A stretch of 64,000 bases of DNA from Gammaproteobacteria bacterium (GTDB taxonomy: Bacteria > Pseudomonadota > Gammaproteobacteria > Steroidobacterales > Steroidobacteraceae), in assembly GCA_024642505.1 (NCBI GenBank), contig JAHEAZ010000003.1:56583-120582 (forward strand), in the 5' to 3' direction. The notes under the pieces are model-generated. The model made no database searches, was not told where the DNA came from, and saw only the letters and a program-made list of their open reading frames with translations. The position numbers and the translations under genes are program-made. Numbering within the stretch: the first letter of the stretch is position 1; each line of letters starts with the position of its first letter. Below are positions 52,302-62,592 of this stretch, piece by piece.

Positions 52302-53504
52302 TCAATCGGCTGCCTGCAGCCGGCTGGCGCGCTGTCCCGCGCGCAGTTCGCGCCGCGGGTGAGATATTACCTCGTCGCCAGCCGACAGCCCGGAGACGAT
52401 CTCCACGCGGTCCGGGCTTCGATGTCCCGTCTGGACTGGTCGCAGTACCAGCTGATCACTGGCATTCAGTGAAAAGACCTGTGGCTGCCCATCGAGGTCG
52501 AAGACGGCCGCAGCCGGCACCTGCAGGACATCTTCTCCTCGCCACAGCACAAAGCGAACCAACACCCGGAAGGCATCGCCGAGTGCTGACCACGTCCCGG
52601 GTGGATCCAGCAGGTCGAGCACGACCCAGACCCGCTGTTCCTCCACTCCGAGTGCCGAGACCTTGGTAAATGCTTTAGGCTCGATGCGCCGGATTGCCGC
52701 CGCCAGCGATTGCGGGCCACCCCACTCCTCGATTCGTGCGTGCTGCCCGGCAGACAGGTTGACGGCATCCGCCGACAGCACGTCGGCGTGGATTTCCATT
52801 GATGCCCTGCAGCCGAGTTCGAGCAGTGGATCGCCCGGCTGTACGACTCCCTCGCTCTCGTGGCGGACCTCGAGCACGCAGGCAGGGACCGGTGCCCTGA
52901 CGGTTACCACGGGTTCTCCGGTGCGCGTTCCGCCGCCGATGGCGAGCCGGGCCCGGGCAGAATCCACGCCGGCGCGTGCCAGCTCGGCACGAAACGCCGC
53001 GGCTCGCGCCACCGCCTGGGCAGTCCTCATGTCCGCGGCGGCGGCATCCAGCTCGTCGCGTGTCGCGGCGCCCCCGCTGGCGGCCTGCTCCAGGCGCCCG
53101 TGCCGCTGCCGAGCCCGTTCGGCTGCCGCGACCGCCGCCTGGCTGTCCGCCCCTGCCGAGCGTGCCTCGGCTTCAGCGCGGGCCAGTTCCGCCTTGGCCT
53201 CGGCAATTCTTCGCGGGTCGAGCGACTCGGTTGCGAGAGGCTCGAGCATGACCAGAGGGTCGCCGGCCTCGAGAGCGTCGCCCGGCAGGACATCGATGCG
53301 TCGAGCGTAGCCGGCAACCGGAGCGGAGATGACATAGCGGTCCTCGATGTGCGTGCGACCCTCCTGGTCGAGTGTCACCTCGAGCGGTCCACGCATGGCC
53401 ATCGTAGTCTCCACCTCGATGACCGGATCGCGCAGCGACCAGGCCAGTGTCACGGCGACGACGGCGAATAGCGTGGACCAGATGATTATCCGTTTCCTCA
53501 GCAT
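52302..53504 (-). CDS. HlyD-family periplasmic adaptor of an ABC exporter
   Basis: A 400-residue membrane-fusion protein. One N-terminal membrane helix (about 7-25) is followed by a half-lipoyl segment (VISAPVAGYARRIDVLPGDALEAGDPLV) and an Ala/Glu/Arg-rich coiled-coil hairpin (about 115-190). The second half-lipoyl segment (VVTVRAPVPACVLEV), a beta-barrel and a membrane-proximal domain complete it. Such adaptors bridge an inner-membrane ABC transporter to a TolC-type channel; no such channel is encoded in the window. It is the last gene of the ATPase-permease-adaptor set, with a three-base gap after the permease. Confidence 0.9.
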   Translation of the reverse strand: MLRKRIIIWSTLFAVVAVTLAWSLRDPVIEVETTMAMRGPLEVTLDQEGRTHIEDRYVISAPVAGYARRIDVLPGDALEAGDPLVMLEPLATESLDPRRIAEAKAELARAEAEARSAGADSQAAVAAAERARQRHGRLEQAASGGAATRDELDAAAADMRTAQAVARAAAFRAELARAGVDSARARLAIGGGTRTGEPVVTVRAPVPACVLEVRHESEGVVQPGDPLLELGCRASMEIHADVLSADAVNLSAGQHARIEEWGGPQSLAAAIRRIEPKAFTKVSALGVEEQRVWVVLDLLDPPGTWSALGDAFRVLVRFVLWRGEDVLQVPAAAVFDLDGQPQVFSLNASDQLVLRPVQTGHRSPDRVEIVSGLSAGDEVISHPRRELRAGQRASRLQAAD

Positions 53505-53507
53505 GGT

Positions 53508-55859
53508 TCAGTCCCTGGCAGAGAGGGCCTCCTTGACATCCAGCCGCGCGAGATCCCAGGCCGCCCATGCCATGGAGAGTGCAGCGGCAGCAAAAAGCGT
53601 CAACGTCGCCCGTACATAGCTCTCGGGCTCAAGGATCACCGGCAGCCGGAACAGCTCCGACTGCATTGCCCTGGCCAGGACTGCAGCCAGCCCGTAGCCG
53701 AGCGCCAATCCGAGGGGAACGGCCAGCAGCGTTATCAACGCGAGTTCCGCGACCAGTATGTAGCCCGTCTCGGAGCGTGTCATCCCGAGCACGCGCATGG
53801 TCGCCAGCTCGCGGCGGCGCTCGTCGAACACTGTCCTCGCCGCATTGAATACCATGGCGAATGCCAGCGTACCGGCGATGACCAGAAATACGAAGGCGAC
53901 GATGAGCAGCGACTGGCCGAAGGTCTCGTTGAAGGATTCGACACGAAGGTCGCGTCGCGACACGCCAGCGACGCGTGGCAGTTGCGCCAGCCTGGCCTGC
54001 ATTGCTGGCCGTTGCGATGCCTGCACCGTGAGCAGGGCCCCGCTTACGGCATCCTGTTCATCTAGCAGGTGATGCAACTGGTCGATCCGGAGATAGGCAC
54101 CCACCCCGAGGTAGTCGTCCAGCAGCCCGGCAACTGTCAGGTCGAACCGCTGACGCCGGCCCTCCATGACCTCGACCCGCAGCGCGTCGCCCGGCCGCAC
54201 GCCCAGGATCCGCGCGAGTTGGGAGGAGAGCAGCATTCCTGTGACGGGTAGCTCGACAGGTAATTCATCGCGGTCGAGGAGCTGGCGCATTCGGCTCGGG
54301 ACCGGCCAGGATTCGAGTGCCGTGCGGTAGCTGGCGTGGCCGCGGCGGAGAGTCACCGCGACGTTACGCACGGGTTCCACGCTGAGTACACCGGGCTCGC
54401 GAAGCAACTCATGGACCGAGCGGCCGGAGGTCGGTTCGACGAAAGTCAGAGCCAGGTCGGAGCGATCCTGGAGTTCGAAATGGAAGCGCGTCATGTAGTC
54501 GATTGCGTCGCGCTGGAATCCGGAGAAGGCGACCAGCCCACAGGCCACGGCGAGCCCTGTGACGGTCAGTGCAGTTCGAACCGGCCCATGTGCGAGGTGG
54601 CGGATGATCATGCGCTCGGCCAGCCCGATACGGTGCCGGATCGCCGGGGGCAACGACAGTACGCGATGATAAAGCGGAGGCGCCGGGGGGCGCATGGCCT
54701 CGGCTGGCGGGAGTCTTACCGCGGAGGCCAGCCCGGCCAGCGTGCCCGACGCAACCGCGGCGGCGGCTACCAGCAATCCGGCGGCTGATTTCGCTGGATC
54801 AACCGCGAAGTGGAACCCGGGAAAGCGGAAAAAATCCACGTACAGCCCGGCCAGGAGGTTCCCTAGCCAGAGTCCAAGGGCGACCCCTGCAGCCGCACCG
54901 ATCGCGTAGATGGCCAGGCCCAGCAGCAGGTAGTGAGTCCCGATGGCGATGTTGCCGTAGCCAAAGGCCTTGAGCATCCCGATGATCTCGCGCTCGCGGC
55001 GGACGCGACGGGTCAGTACCAGGTGCAGCAGGAACGCCGCTGAGCCCAGGAAGATGAAGGGCACCACAGTCGTGTGCACTTCAAGTTCGTCGAATTCGTT
55101 CTCGATGAAGCGATCCGACAACTGCTGGTCGCGACCATAGGCACCCGTGGCACCGTAAGCAGCGAGCCTGCGGTCCAGCGCGGAGATGACGTCGCCTGCT
55201 GCAGCCCCCGGCGCCAGCGTCACAGTGAGGTCGTTGAACGCGCCCTCGAGCCCGGCAAGCGCGGCGAGCTCGCGGTGTTCCATCCAGGCGACCGTGTGCC
55301 TGCGGTAGTCGGGCAGCAGATCGCCGGGAGCCATCGAATAGACAAATTCCGGCGAATCGCCGGCGCCGACGATGACCGGGTCGATGACACGCCCGTTCAC
55401 GATCATCCTCAGCCGGTCACCCGGGTGCAGGCGCCACGCTTCGGCAAAGGCTGAGCTGACTACGATCTCCGCAACACCAGCCGATGGCGATCGTCCCTCG
55501 GACAGGTCCACTCCATTGAGTCCATCGGCTGGCCAGGAAACCAGCAGTACGCTGCCCGGCTCGGACAGGCGCGAGTCAGAGATGATGCCGGCGGCCAGTA
55601 CCCGCGGCTGGATTTCGTGCACCCCGGGTAGCGCTGCAATTCCCGCGGCGGCCGAGTCTGGCGCGCGCTTGAGGGGGGCAAACAGGTCGGCGAATCGCTG
55701 CGCAACGTAGAAGTCGCTGCGCGCCTCCTGCAGCGAGACCAGCAGACCACCGCTGGCTACCTGCGCGGCAATCCCGATGGCAATGACCAGCGCGATGGCC
55801 AGGTACTGCGCGCGGTGGCTGGCCAGGTCATGTAGCAGCTTGTGATGAAGTGTCCGCAT
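53508..55859 (-). CDS. FtsX-type ABC transporter permease (double FtsX domains)
   Basis: A 783-residue permease of the MacB/LolC mechanotransmission class. A first membrane helix (about 18-40) and a large periplasmic domain (about 40-255) are followed by three spans (about 265-385). A second half has a helix near 430-455, another periplasmic domain (about 455-650) and three terminal spans (655-775). This duplicated layout is found in predicted permeases of lipid or drug exporters. The substrate is unknown. It lies between the ATPase and HlyD genes with gaps of three bases. Confidence 0.9.
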   Translation of the reverse strand: MRTLHHKLLHDLASHRAQYLAIALVIAIGIAAQVASGGLLVSLQEARSDFYVAQRFADLFAPLKRAPDSAAAGIAALPGVHEIQPRVLAAGIISDSRLSEPGSVLLVSWPADGLNGVDLSEGRSPSAGVAEIVVSSAFAEAWRLHPGDRLRMIVNGRVIDPVIVGAGDSPEFVYSMAPGDLLPDYRRHTVAWMEHRELAALAGLEGAFNDLTVTLAPGAAAGDVISALDRRLAAYGATGAYGRDQQLSDRFIENEFDELEVHTTVVPFIFLGSAAFLLHLVLTRRVRREREIIGMLKAFGYGNIAIGTHYLLLGLAIYAIGAAAGVALGLWLGNLLAGLYVDFFRFPGFHFAVDPAKSAAGLLVAAAAVASGTLAGLASAVRLPPAEAMRPPAPPLYHRVLSLPPAIRHRIGLAERMIIRHLAHGPVRTALTVTGLAVACGLVAFSGFQRDAIDYMTRFHFELQDRSDLALTFVEPTSGRSVHELLREPGVLSVEPVRNVAVTLRRGHASYRTALESWPVPSRMRQLLDRDELPVELPVTGMLLSSQLARILGVRPGDALRVEVMEGRRQRFDLTVAGLLDDYLGVGAYLRIDQLHHLLDEQDAVSGALLTVQASQRPAMQARLAQLPRVAGVSRRDLRVESFNETFGQSLLIVAFVFLVIAGTLAFAMVFNAARTVFDERRRELATMRVLGMTRSETGYILVAELALITLLAVPLGLALGYGLAAVLARAMQSELFRLPVILEPESYVRATLTLFAAAALSMAWAAWDLARLDVKEALSARD

Positions 55860-55862
55860 GCC

Positions 55863-56585
55863 TCACCAGCGCAGGCTGCCGGGCTCGCTGCGTTGCCGGT
55901 TGACCACGATCCCGGCGATCTCGCCGTTGGACAGCCGGACCACGCGGTCCGCCATTCCGGCGATGACGGCGTTGTGCGTGATCAGGACTGTCGTGGTGCC
56001 GAGCTCGCGATTGGCCTGGGACAACGCTTCCAGCACCAGCACACCCGTATCGCAGTCGAGCGCGCCGGTTGGCTCGTCGCACAGCAGGACCTCCGGCCGT
56101 TTCGCGACTGCGCGTGCAATCGCCACCCGCTGCTGCTCGCCACCGGAAAGCTGCGCCGGAAAATGGTCGATACGCTCGGTCAGTCCCACTCGTTCGAGGG
56201 CTTCCCGCGCGGGCATGGGGTCGGTAGAGAGTTCCGTAACCAGCTGGACATTTTCCAGCGCGGTCAATCCGGGCACCAGGTTGTAGAACTGAAATACGAA
56301 GCCGACGCTGCGGCGGCGAAATCGGGTGAGCTCGGCGTCGCTCGCCTGCGCCAGGTCGAGGTCGTGGTAGCGGACCGAGCCGCCGCTCGGCCGGTCGAGG
56401 CCGCCCATGATGTTCACGAGCGTCGACTTGCCGCTGCCCGATGCGCCGAGCAGCACCAGCAATTCGCCGGCCGCCAGGTCCAGATCGACGCCGCGCAGGG
56501 CATGAATCTCAGTGGAGCCGACCCGGTAGCTTCGCGTGACGCCGCGCAGTGAAAACACCGGCTTGCCGGCTGCGTCCCCGGTCAC
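55863..56585 (-). CDS. ABC transporter ATP-binding protein (LolD/MacB type)
   Basis: A 240-residue ATPase with Walker [11 protein letters not shown]-loop [18 protein letters not shown], signature [14 protein letters not shown], Walker [13 protein letters not shown] and switch histidine ITHN. The FxFYNLxP pattern places it in the LolD/MacB group that works with FtsX-type permeases, here the next gene. I chose GTG 56585, which overlaps the upstream stop (GTGA); TTG 56594 is an alternative. Confidence 0.93.
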   Translation of the reverse strand: MTGDAAGKPVFSLRGVTRSYRVGSTEIHALRGVDLDLAAGELLVLLGASGSGKSTLVNIMGGLDRPSGGSVRYHDLDLAQASDAELTRFRRRSVGFVFQFYNLVPGLTALENVQLVTELSTDPMPAREALERVGLTERIDHFPAQLSGGEQQRVAIARAVAKRPEVLLCDEPTGALDCDTGVLVLEALSQANRELGTTTVLITHNAVIAGMADRVVRLSNGEIAGIVVNRQRSEPGSLRW

Positions 56586-58174
56586 GATTGACAACCGGCG
56601 GCCAGGCCGCGCCCGGACCGGTGAAGGGCAGATGCAATCTCGTCGGAATCGACCTCCATGGTGGTGTCGACACAGACGGCTTCCGCCAGCTCTTCGCCGG
56701 TAAGCGCCTCCGCGAACCCGCGCTGGCGCTCGAGTACCGCGAGCGTTGCCTCGGAAGGGTCACTGCCCTGGCTCGAGCGTTCCTGTATCCGCGCGCGCAG
56801 CACCGTCGGGTCGGCGGTGACCGACAATAGCCGGTAAGGCACGCCTTCGCTCGCTGCCAGGCGCCGAAAGGCGGCGCGCTCGCCGGCCAGGAGGCAGGCG
56901 GAATCGACGATGACGCTGAAGCCTGCCCGCAGTCCCAGCGCGGCCAGCTCCGCCAGTCTCGCGTAGGTCAGCTGGGTCATCTCTACGGAATAGATGGAGC
57001 CTTCGCTGGTTGCGCCGGCATTCATCCCGGCGAGTCGCTTACGTTCGACGTCCGAGCGCACCCGGATCGCGGCAAGCGGGGAGAGCAGCCGGCCCGCGAG
57101 CCAGCTCTTGCCTGAGCCCGACAGCCCGGTCGTCACCACCAAACGGGGCTCCCGGGGGCGTGCGGCCAACTCCGCGGCAACCATGTACGTTTCGAGGTCT
57201 TGAGTCATCCCGGCCGAGTCGGCGGTGCCCTGGCGCAGACGGATCGCCGCGACCTTCGCGCGTACGCAGGCACGGTAGGTCTGGTAGAAACGCAGTACTT
57301 CGAGCGCAGCGAAATCGCCGCTCTCGGTCAGCCAGCCGTCGAGCAGCGCGCTCGCCAACTCGGCATGGCAGCGGGCGTACAGGTCCATGTAGAGGAACGC
57401 GAGGTCACTCGCAACGTCGATCCAACGCAGGCCAGGATCGAACTCGAGCGCGTCGAAGGCCCACAGTTCGGCACCGTGCCGGACCACGTTGCTGCAATGA
57501 AGATCGCCGTGGCATTCGCGGAACCGTCCGGCCGCGAGCCGCTCGCGCAGCGTCGGCTCTACATCTCGATAGGACTGCTCGGTCCAGTTCTCCAGCTGCC
57601 GGATCCGGCGCAGCAGCTCCTCGCCGTCCAACCGGCGTAGCGTGGCGAAATTCTCACGGCAGGCCCGCAGTGTTCGTTCCGGCCGGGCCCAGTCCAGTTC
57701 GGGTCTGGCGACGGGGGCGGCCTGTTGCTGGAGCGCGAGCTTGATTCCGAAATCATGCAATAGCGCAGCCTCGACCGGACCGCGCGCCAGCAGCGCGTCC
57801 AGCTCCTGCGTCCGGTCGAAGCGGCGCATCCGTACCGCATGCTCGATCACCTCGCCGGGCCGGTCCACTGCCAGTCCGTCGGGAGTGCGCACGATCTTGG
57901 ACAGGCCAAGGTAGAGCCCGGGGGCGAAGCGGCGGTTGATCCGGAGCTCCTCCTCGCAGAAGTGTCGCCGCAACTCCGGCGTCGAGAAATCGAGGAAGTC
58001 GAGCCGAACCGGCTTCTTTACCTTGTAGGCGAGCTCGCCCGCCAGGAACACCCAGGAGATGTGGGTCTCCACCAGCTCGACCGGGCCGACGCCCCGGGGC
58101 CAGGCCCGCGGCGTGAGTAACGCATCCGGGAGCCCCGTTTCAGGGCCGGACGATCCGCTCGATGGCCTGTTCAT
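56582..58174 (-). CDS. Fusion of an aminoglycoside-phosphotransferase-like domain and a P-loop kinase
   Basis: A 530-residue two-domain protein. The N-terminal part (about 25-335) has a kinase-like fold with HGDLHCSNV (222-229) and [10 protein letters not shown] as catalytic and metal-binding motifs. The C-terminal part (about 343-510) is a gluconate-kinase-like P-loop domain with Walker A GLSGSGKS (350-357). This fusion family is widespread but uncharacterised; its substrate is unknown. It overlaps the ATPase gene and the CBS gene upstream, so it may belong to the same transcript. Confidence 0.87.
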   Translation of the reverse strand: MNRPSSGSSGPETGLPDALLTPRAWPRGVGPVELVETHISWVFLAGELAYKVKKPVRLDFLDFSTPELRRHFCEEELRINRRFAPGLYLGLSKIVRTPDGLAVDRPGEVIEHAVRMRRFDRTQELDALLARGPVEAALLHDFGIKLALQQQAAPVARPELDWARPERTLRACRENFATLRRLDGEELLRRIRQLENWTEQSYRDVEPTLRERLAAGRFRECHGDLHCSNVVRHGAELWAFDALEFDPGLRWIDVASDLAFLYMDLYARCHAELASALLDGWLTESGDFAALEVLRFYQTYRACVRAKVAAIRLRQGTADSAGMTQDLETYMVAAELAARPREPRLVVTTGLSGSGKSWLAGRLLSPLAAIRVRSDVERKRLAGMNAGATSEGSIYSVEMTQLTYARLAELAALGLRAGFSVIVDSACLLAGERAAFRRLAASEGVPYRLLSVTADPTVLRARIQERSSQGSDPSEATLAVLERQRGFAEALTGEELAEAVCVDTTMEVDSDEIASALHRSGRGLAAGCQS

Positions 58175-58577
58175 GCCTCAGCGACCCCGCGACGGAGCCC
58201 AGCTGTCCCGCCAGGTGATCCAGTACGTCGTCGATGGACAGGACGCCGACGATGCGGCCGCCATCATCCACCACCGGGGCCCGCCTTACGCCGGCATCGC
58301 GCAGGCTGTCGAGCGCGTCATCGAGCGCGGTGTCCGCGGTCAGCGTCAGCGGATTGGCCGTCATCGCGTCACCGACCGTCACCGCACTCGGGCTGACGCC
58401 GCAGGCGATTGCCTCGAGCACGATGTCCCTGTCGGTCAGTACGCCACGTGGTGAGCCTCCATCGCTGACCACCAGGAAGCCGACGTGGGCCTCGCGCATC
58501 AGGCGTGCCGCCTCGACAAGGTCGGATCCACTGTCAATGGTTACGGCGCGGCGCCTGCAGATCTTTCCAACATCCAT
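58140..58577 (-). CDS. CBS-domain protein
   Basis: A 145-residue protein with two CBS motifs: VGKICRRRAVTIDSGSDLVEAARLM with GFLVVSDGGSPRGVLTDRDIV, then VGDAMTANPLTLTADTAL with RRAPVVDDGGRIVGVLSIDDVL. It probably binds an adenine nucleotide and signals to a partner. I chose ATG 58577, which has GGAG upstream. It overlaps the fusion kinase start by 35 bases, suggesting coupling. Confidence 0.88.
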   Translation of the reverse strand: MDVGKICRRRAVTIDSGSDLVEAARLMREAHVGFLVVSDGGSPRGVLTDRDIVLEAIACGVSPSAVTVGDAMTANPLTLTADTALDDALDSLRDAGVRRAPVVDDGGRIVGVLSIDDVLDHLAGQLGSVAGSLRHEQAIERIVRP

Positions 58578-58624
58578 GTGCTCACCCTCCATTCCGGGAC
58601 CGGGCGAACCGCGATCCTGCGGCA

Positions 58625-59023
58625 TCAGTGGTGGCGCCGGCGCTCCACACGGCTGGACGGGCCTGGACGTGGGCGCGGCGGGATCTCCATATCCTCGACT
58701 TCCTCGTCTTCCTCGGCCGACTGTTCCCAGGCCGACACGAGATTCTCGATCGAGTCAGACCGGCTCTCCTCCGCCTGGATGTCCGAGTAGCCGAGATCGT
58801 CTGCCTCGAGTTCGTCCACCGGGCCGGTCCAGTCCTCCGGTGGCGCCACTTCCTCGATTTCCATCTGCCGCCACTCCTCGAAGTCGAATTCGTCGAGGCC
58901 GCCATCGAATTCCTGGATCTCGATCGTCTCGGAATCACGATCGATTGCGACGACCTGGAACAGGTTGCCTTTGTCCAGGTGGTTGTACCAATGACCGATG
59001 ATCGGTGTGAGGCGGTTACTCAT
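58625..59023 (-). CDS. Small acidic protein, DUF6763-like
   Basis: A 132-residue cytoplasmic protein. The N-terminal half is conserved-looking: PIIGHWYNHLDKGNLFQVVAID, then IEIQEFDGGLDEFDFEEW and PPEDWTGPVDELEADDLG, a pattern I associate with the gammaproteobacterial DUF6763 family. The C-terminal part is very acidic and ends in a basic Arg/His tail. The function is unknown. ATG 59023 has GGAGG at good distance; a TTG 18 bases upstream is an alternative. Confidence 0.7.
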   Translation of the reverse strand: MSNRLTPIIGHWYNHLDKGNLFQVVAIDRDSETIEIQEFDGGLDEFDFEEWRQMEIEEVAPPEDWTGPVDELEADDLGYSDIQAEESRSDSIENLVSAWEQSAEEDEEVEDMEIPPRPRPGPSSRVERRRHH

Positions 59024-59108
59024 CTCCTTTTCCTCCGCCAACAGGTTTCGCGGCTCGTGCTTCGATGCTACGCCTGCGTCGAACGTGGGCCATTACGTAT
59101 CTTCCGGT

Positions 59109-60833
59109 TCAGGTCATGGTGCGTCGCAGAAGCGGGCGGATCCGCTTGAGTGGCAGCGAGTTGAGTACGTTGGCAGCCTCGAGCCACCCGCGCCGCGCCT
59201 GCGTCACTCCGAATTCCAGCAGCCCGAAGTCCTCAGGTCGATGCGCATCGCTCGCGATCGATACCAGCACGCCCTGGTCGCGAGCCAGGAGACAGGCTGC
59301 ATCGTCGAGGTCGAGGCGTTGAGGCTGGGCGTTGAGTTCCAGGAAGCAGCCGCGATCGGCGCAGGCCTTCACCACCCGTTCCAGGTCCAGTGCGAGTGGA
59401 TCCCGTTCGCCGATCAATCGCGCGCTGGGGTGTGCAAGCAGCGTGAAATGCGGGTGCTCGATTGCCCGCAGCAGCCGCGTGGTCTGCCGCCGGCGCGACA
59501 GCCCGAAGTGACTGTGAATTGCGCCGACCACGAGGTCGAGCGCCGCGAGGGTCTTGTCCGGCAGCGCGAGCGAGCCGTCCTCGAGAATGTCGACCTCAAT
59601 GCCCTTGAGTACTTTCGTGCCCGCGCCGGACTGGTTGCAGGCGTCGATTTCGTCCAGCTGTTTCGCCAGGCGCGCCGCGTCGAGGCCGCGGTATGCGCCC
59701 AGGTAGCGGGAATGATCAGTGATTGCGACGTATTCCAGGCCAGCCTGGTGGGCCGCCCGCGACATTTCAGACACCGAGGCGCTTCCATCGGTTGCCGCCG
59801 TGTGCACGTGCAGGTCGCCGCGAATCTCATCGCGTTCGATGAGCCTCGGCAAACGCCCCGCGCGCGCAGCTTCGATCTCGCCGCGGTCCTCCCGAAGCTC
59901 CGCCGGTATCCATGGCAGACCGACGCTCCGGAAGACCGACTCTTCGGTCTTGCCGGCGACCCGCTCATCGCCGCGGAACACGCCGTACTCGTTGATCTTG
60001 AGCCCCTTGCGTTGGCCCATCCGGCGCAGGTGGATGTTATGGGCCTTGCTGCCGGTGAAGTAATGAAGCGCCGCACCAAAGCTCGCCCGCGGCACGATCC
60101 GCAGGTCGACCTGCAATCCGCTGGCGAGGCGGACGCTGGCCTTGGTGCCGCCGGCGGCCAGCACCTCGCGCACTTCATCGTAAGCCGTGAAGGCTTTCAC
60201 CACGGCTGCGGGCTTGCTGGAGGCAACCAGCAGGTCGATGTCTCCGATCGTGTCCCGCCCGCGCCGGTAGCTACCCGCCACGGCGAGTTCCGATACGCCC
60301 GGCGCCTTGCCCAGGTAGCCGGCAAGCTCCTCGGCGTACGCCCTGGCAGTAGATCGCAGCATCCGCTTGCCAGTTACCGGGTTGGCGACAGCGGCCGCCA
60401 GGCGTGCCTCGATTTTCGGGCCAAAACCGCGGAGCTCGCGCAGCTTTCCCTTGTCGATGGCGGACCTGAGCTTGGCCAGGCTGGTTATCCGGAGTTCCCG
60501 GCGCAGCTGGCGAACGCGGGCCGGACCGAGGCCCGGCAGGTGCAGCAGGTCCTCGAGTCCGGCGGGAACCTGGCGCTGCAGCTTCCGCAGCGCCTGGCAC
60601 TTGCCGGTCCCGAGGATCTCGCTGATCTTGCCGGCGAGGTCCTCACCGATGCCGGGCAGCTCTTCGAGGTCGCGCCCTGCAGCGATCTGATCACGCAGCT
60701 GGCGCGGCTGGGCCCGTACGGTCTGGGCCGCCCGGCGATAGGCCCGGATGCGGAACGGATTGGCCTGCTGCAGTTCGAGCAGATCCGCCATTTCGTCAAA
60801 GATGGCGGCAACGTCGTTGTTGTGAACGGGCAT
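59109..60833 (-). CDS. polX: Family X DNA polymerase with PHP domain (PolX)
   Basis: PolX fills short gaps in base-excision repair and carries a 3'-5' exonuclease activity. The 574-residue protein has a helix-hairpin-helix start (NPFRIRAYRRAAQTV, LEELPGIGEDLAGKI), the polymerase palm with GSYRRGRDTIGDIDLLVA supplying the catalytic aspartates, and a C-terminal PHP domain (about 330-574) starting GDLHVHTAATDGS. I chose ATG 60833, which gives the normal start. It is the first gene of the leftward run that ends with the HlyD gene. Confidence 0.95.
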   Translation of the reverse strand: MPVHNNDVAAIFDEMADLLELQQANPFRIRAYRRAAQTVRAQPRQLRDQIAAGRDLEELPGIGEDLAGKISEILGTGKCQALRKLQRQVPAGLEDLLHLPGLGPARVRQLRRELRITSLAKLRSAIDKGKLRELRGFGPKIEARLAAAVANPVTGKRMLRSTARAYAEELAGYLGKAPGVSELAVAGSYRRGRDTIGDIDLLVASSKPAAVVKAFTAYDEVREVLAAGGTKASVRLASGLQVDLRIVPRASFGAALHYFTGSKAHNIHLRRMGQRKGLKINEYGVFRGDERVAGKTEESVFRSVGLPWIPAELREDRGEIEAARAGRLPRLIERDEIRGDLHVHTAATDGSASVSEMSRAAHQAGLEYVAITDHSRYLGAYRGLDAARLAKQLDEIDACNQSGAGTKVLKGIEVDILEDGSLALPDKTLAALDLVVGAIHSHFGLSRRRQTTRLLRAIEHPHFTLLAHPSARLIGERDPLALDLERVVKACADRGCFLELNAQPQRLDLDDAACLLARDQGVLVSIASDAHRPEDFGLLEFGVTQARRGWLEAANVLNSLPLKRIRPLLRRTMT

Positions 60834-60994
60834 GACAACCGCCCGGGGCGCCTCGTCTCCGTGCTGGCCCACTGATGCAGCCATCGTAGATCGCTGCCGC
60901 GCAGCGCGCGTACGCGATCGACGCATCGGCGCGAGGTTGCCAATGATGGCCAGCCGGTCCTAGGCTGCGTACTGCCATTACAAGGGAGATGACC

Positions 60995-61357
60995 ATGAGC
61001 GTGCCGCCCATCATCGATTTTCGGGAGCGGATTGCCGGCGAGGAGTCGGCTCCGGACCCAGACAAGGTGATATCCGGGACTCCTCGAACCGTGGTGAGCA
61101 ACCGTTACGTCGAGCCGAGTGCGCAGTTCTTTGCAGGAGACTGGGCAAGCTCGGTCGGCAAGTGGAAGGTCGCCTATGGCGAACACGAGTTTTGCCACCT
61201 GCTGGAGGGCCGGGTGGTACTGAAATCTGACGACGGCCAGGAGTGGCAATTCGGGCCGGGTGATGCCTGGGTGATCCCTGCGGGGTTCAGCGGCACCTGG
61301 GAAACGGTCGAGCCGGCCCGCAAGCACTACGCCATTTTCGAGCAAGCCAAAAGCTGA
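60995..61357 (+). CDS. Cupin-domain protein (DUF861-like)
   Basis: A 120-residue single-domain cupin. The fold is marked by WKVAYGEHEFCHLLEGRVVLKSDDG and the second cupin motif FGPGDAWVIPAGFSGTWETVE. Relatives resemble (S)-ureidoglycine aminohydrolase, but no purine-degradation gene is nearby, so the substrate is unknown. I chose ATG 60995 because GGAG lies six bases upstream; an ATG two codons earlier overlaps that site. Confidence 0.88.
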   Translation: MSVPPIIDFRERIAGEESAPDPDKVISGTPRTVVSNRYVEPSAQFFAGDWASSVGKWKVAYGEHEFCHLLEGRVVLKSDDGQEWQFGPGDAWVIPAGFSGTWETVEPARKHYAIFEQAKS

Positions 61358-61680
61358 GCAAGCGCCCGAACATGGTGCACCGCAACGGTTCCGGGCATGC
61401 GCAGGGTGCGTCGCTCACGGCACTGAATCACACAAGTCATTGATTCTCATATGCTGGAAGATCGGGAAGACGATGGCACGCCAGGTGCAAAGGGTTCGTA
61501 TGGGCCAAATCAACGATTGTTGTAATTGCGCTACAGATTCTGAATGCTGATCGCGCTAGTATTGGACCCTTGATCAGTGGCTTGGGGTCGTTTGTTAGCG
61601 TTCATTTTATCTTTTGTCACAAGTTCGCGACGGATGACTCCAAGGCGCAGCGTCACTTCGACTCAACAAAGGGAACACCC
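61358..61680 (+). other. 323-bp non-coding region upstream of the first TorF-like gene
   Basis: This is the longest gene-free stretch in the window and is more AT-rich than its surroundings, especially 61440-61620. It probably holds the promoter and regulatory sites of the outer-membrane protein gene. I see no hexamer pair good enough to name, no tRNA-like fold and no protein-coding frame. The ribosome-binding site AAAGGGAA ends just before the ATG at 61681. Confidence 0.5.
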
Positions 61681-62391
61681 ATGAAACACGTCAAATGGCT
61701 GGTGGCAAGCATCGCGCTGGCCGCTTCCGGGTCAGCGGTGGCCGGCGAGTGGTCCTCGACCATTACCGCAACCTCGGACTACGACTTCCGTGGCGTCACG
61801 CTGAGCGCAAAGGATCCCGCTTTGCAGGCCAGCATCGACTGGGCGGCAGAAAGTGGCTTTTACGTCGGTGCATGGGCGAGCAACATCGACTACGGCTCGG
61901 ACGTAGACGGCGACATCGAGCTGGACCTTTACGGCGGATACGCGGGCGAGACCAGCGGCGGGCTCGGCTACGACGTAGGCGGCGTGTGGTACACCTACCC
62001 GGGCAGTTCCAGCTCGGCGAACAAGTTCAAGATCGAGGACTATCCTGAGCTGTGGGCCGGCCTGAGCTATGGCATGTTCGATGTCAAGCAGTGGTGGGCC
62101 ATCGACTACGGCGGTGGTAGCGATGACGCATTCTACACCGAGGGTAATCTGACCTTCGAACCGGCCGAGAACTTCTCGATCGGGTTGCATCTCGGCTACA
62201 ACTATGGCGATGCCTTCGATGGTTTCGAGTACATGGATTACGCGGTTTCGCTGGGTTACACGCTGGGCAACTTCGACCTCGAGCTCAAGTACACCGGCAC
62301 GGACCTGAGCGGCTCCGACAAGATCACCGACGACGTGTTCAACACGGAGGGCCGGGTGATCTTCTCGGTCAGCACCACGCTGCCCTGGTAA
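61681..62391 (+). CDS. TorF-family putative porin (Gcw_chp type), first copy
   Basis: A 236-residue outer-membrane beta-barrel protein. A signal peptide (1-22, cleavage after AVAG) is followed by the family start EWSSTITATSDYDFRGVTLS and repeated short strands of alternating aromatic residues (FYVGAWASNIDYG, LSYGMFDVKQWW). A terminal strand GRVIFSVSTTLPW suits BAM recognition. The role of the family is unknown; small barrels of this type are often induced by stress or carbon source. It is about half identical by eye to the next gene. Confidence 0.87.
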   Translation: MKHVKWLVASIALAASGSAVAGEWSSTITATSDYDFRGVTLSAKDPALQASIDWAAESGFYVGAWASNIDYGSDVDGDIELDLYGGYAGETSGGLGYDVGGVWYTYPGSSSSANKFKIEDYPELWAGLSYGMFDVKQWWAIDYGGGSDDAFYTEGNLTFEPAENFSIGLHLGYNYGDAFDGFEYMDYAVSLGYTLGNFDLELKYTGTDLSGSDKITDDVFNTEGRVIFSVSTTLPW

Positions 62392-62592
62392 GTAACCCCG
62401 TGTCCCCGGGCCTGAACTAACTGACGGCACCGGTGCAGAACAGCTGCGGCGCCGGGCCACATCGGCGTCGCAGCGTATCGCAAGTGTCCTCCGTTGGAGG
62501 AGAGGTGGCATCAATCGGTGCTTCACTCGCCAGCCTGAGACGGACACTACGGCACGGTGCAACGTCAACTTGAATGTACAAAGGGAGCGCTG

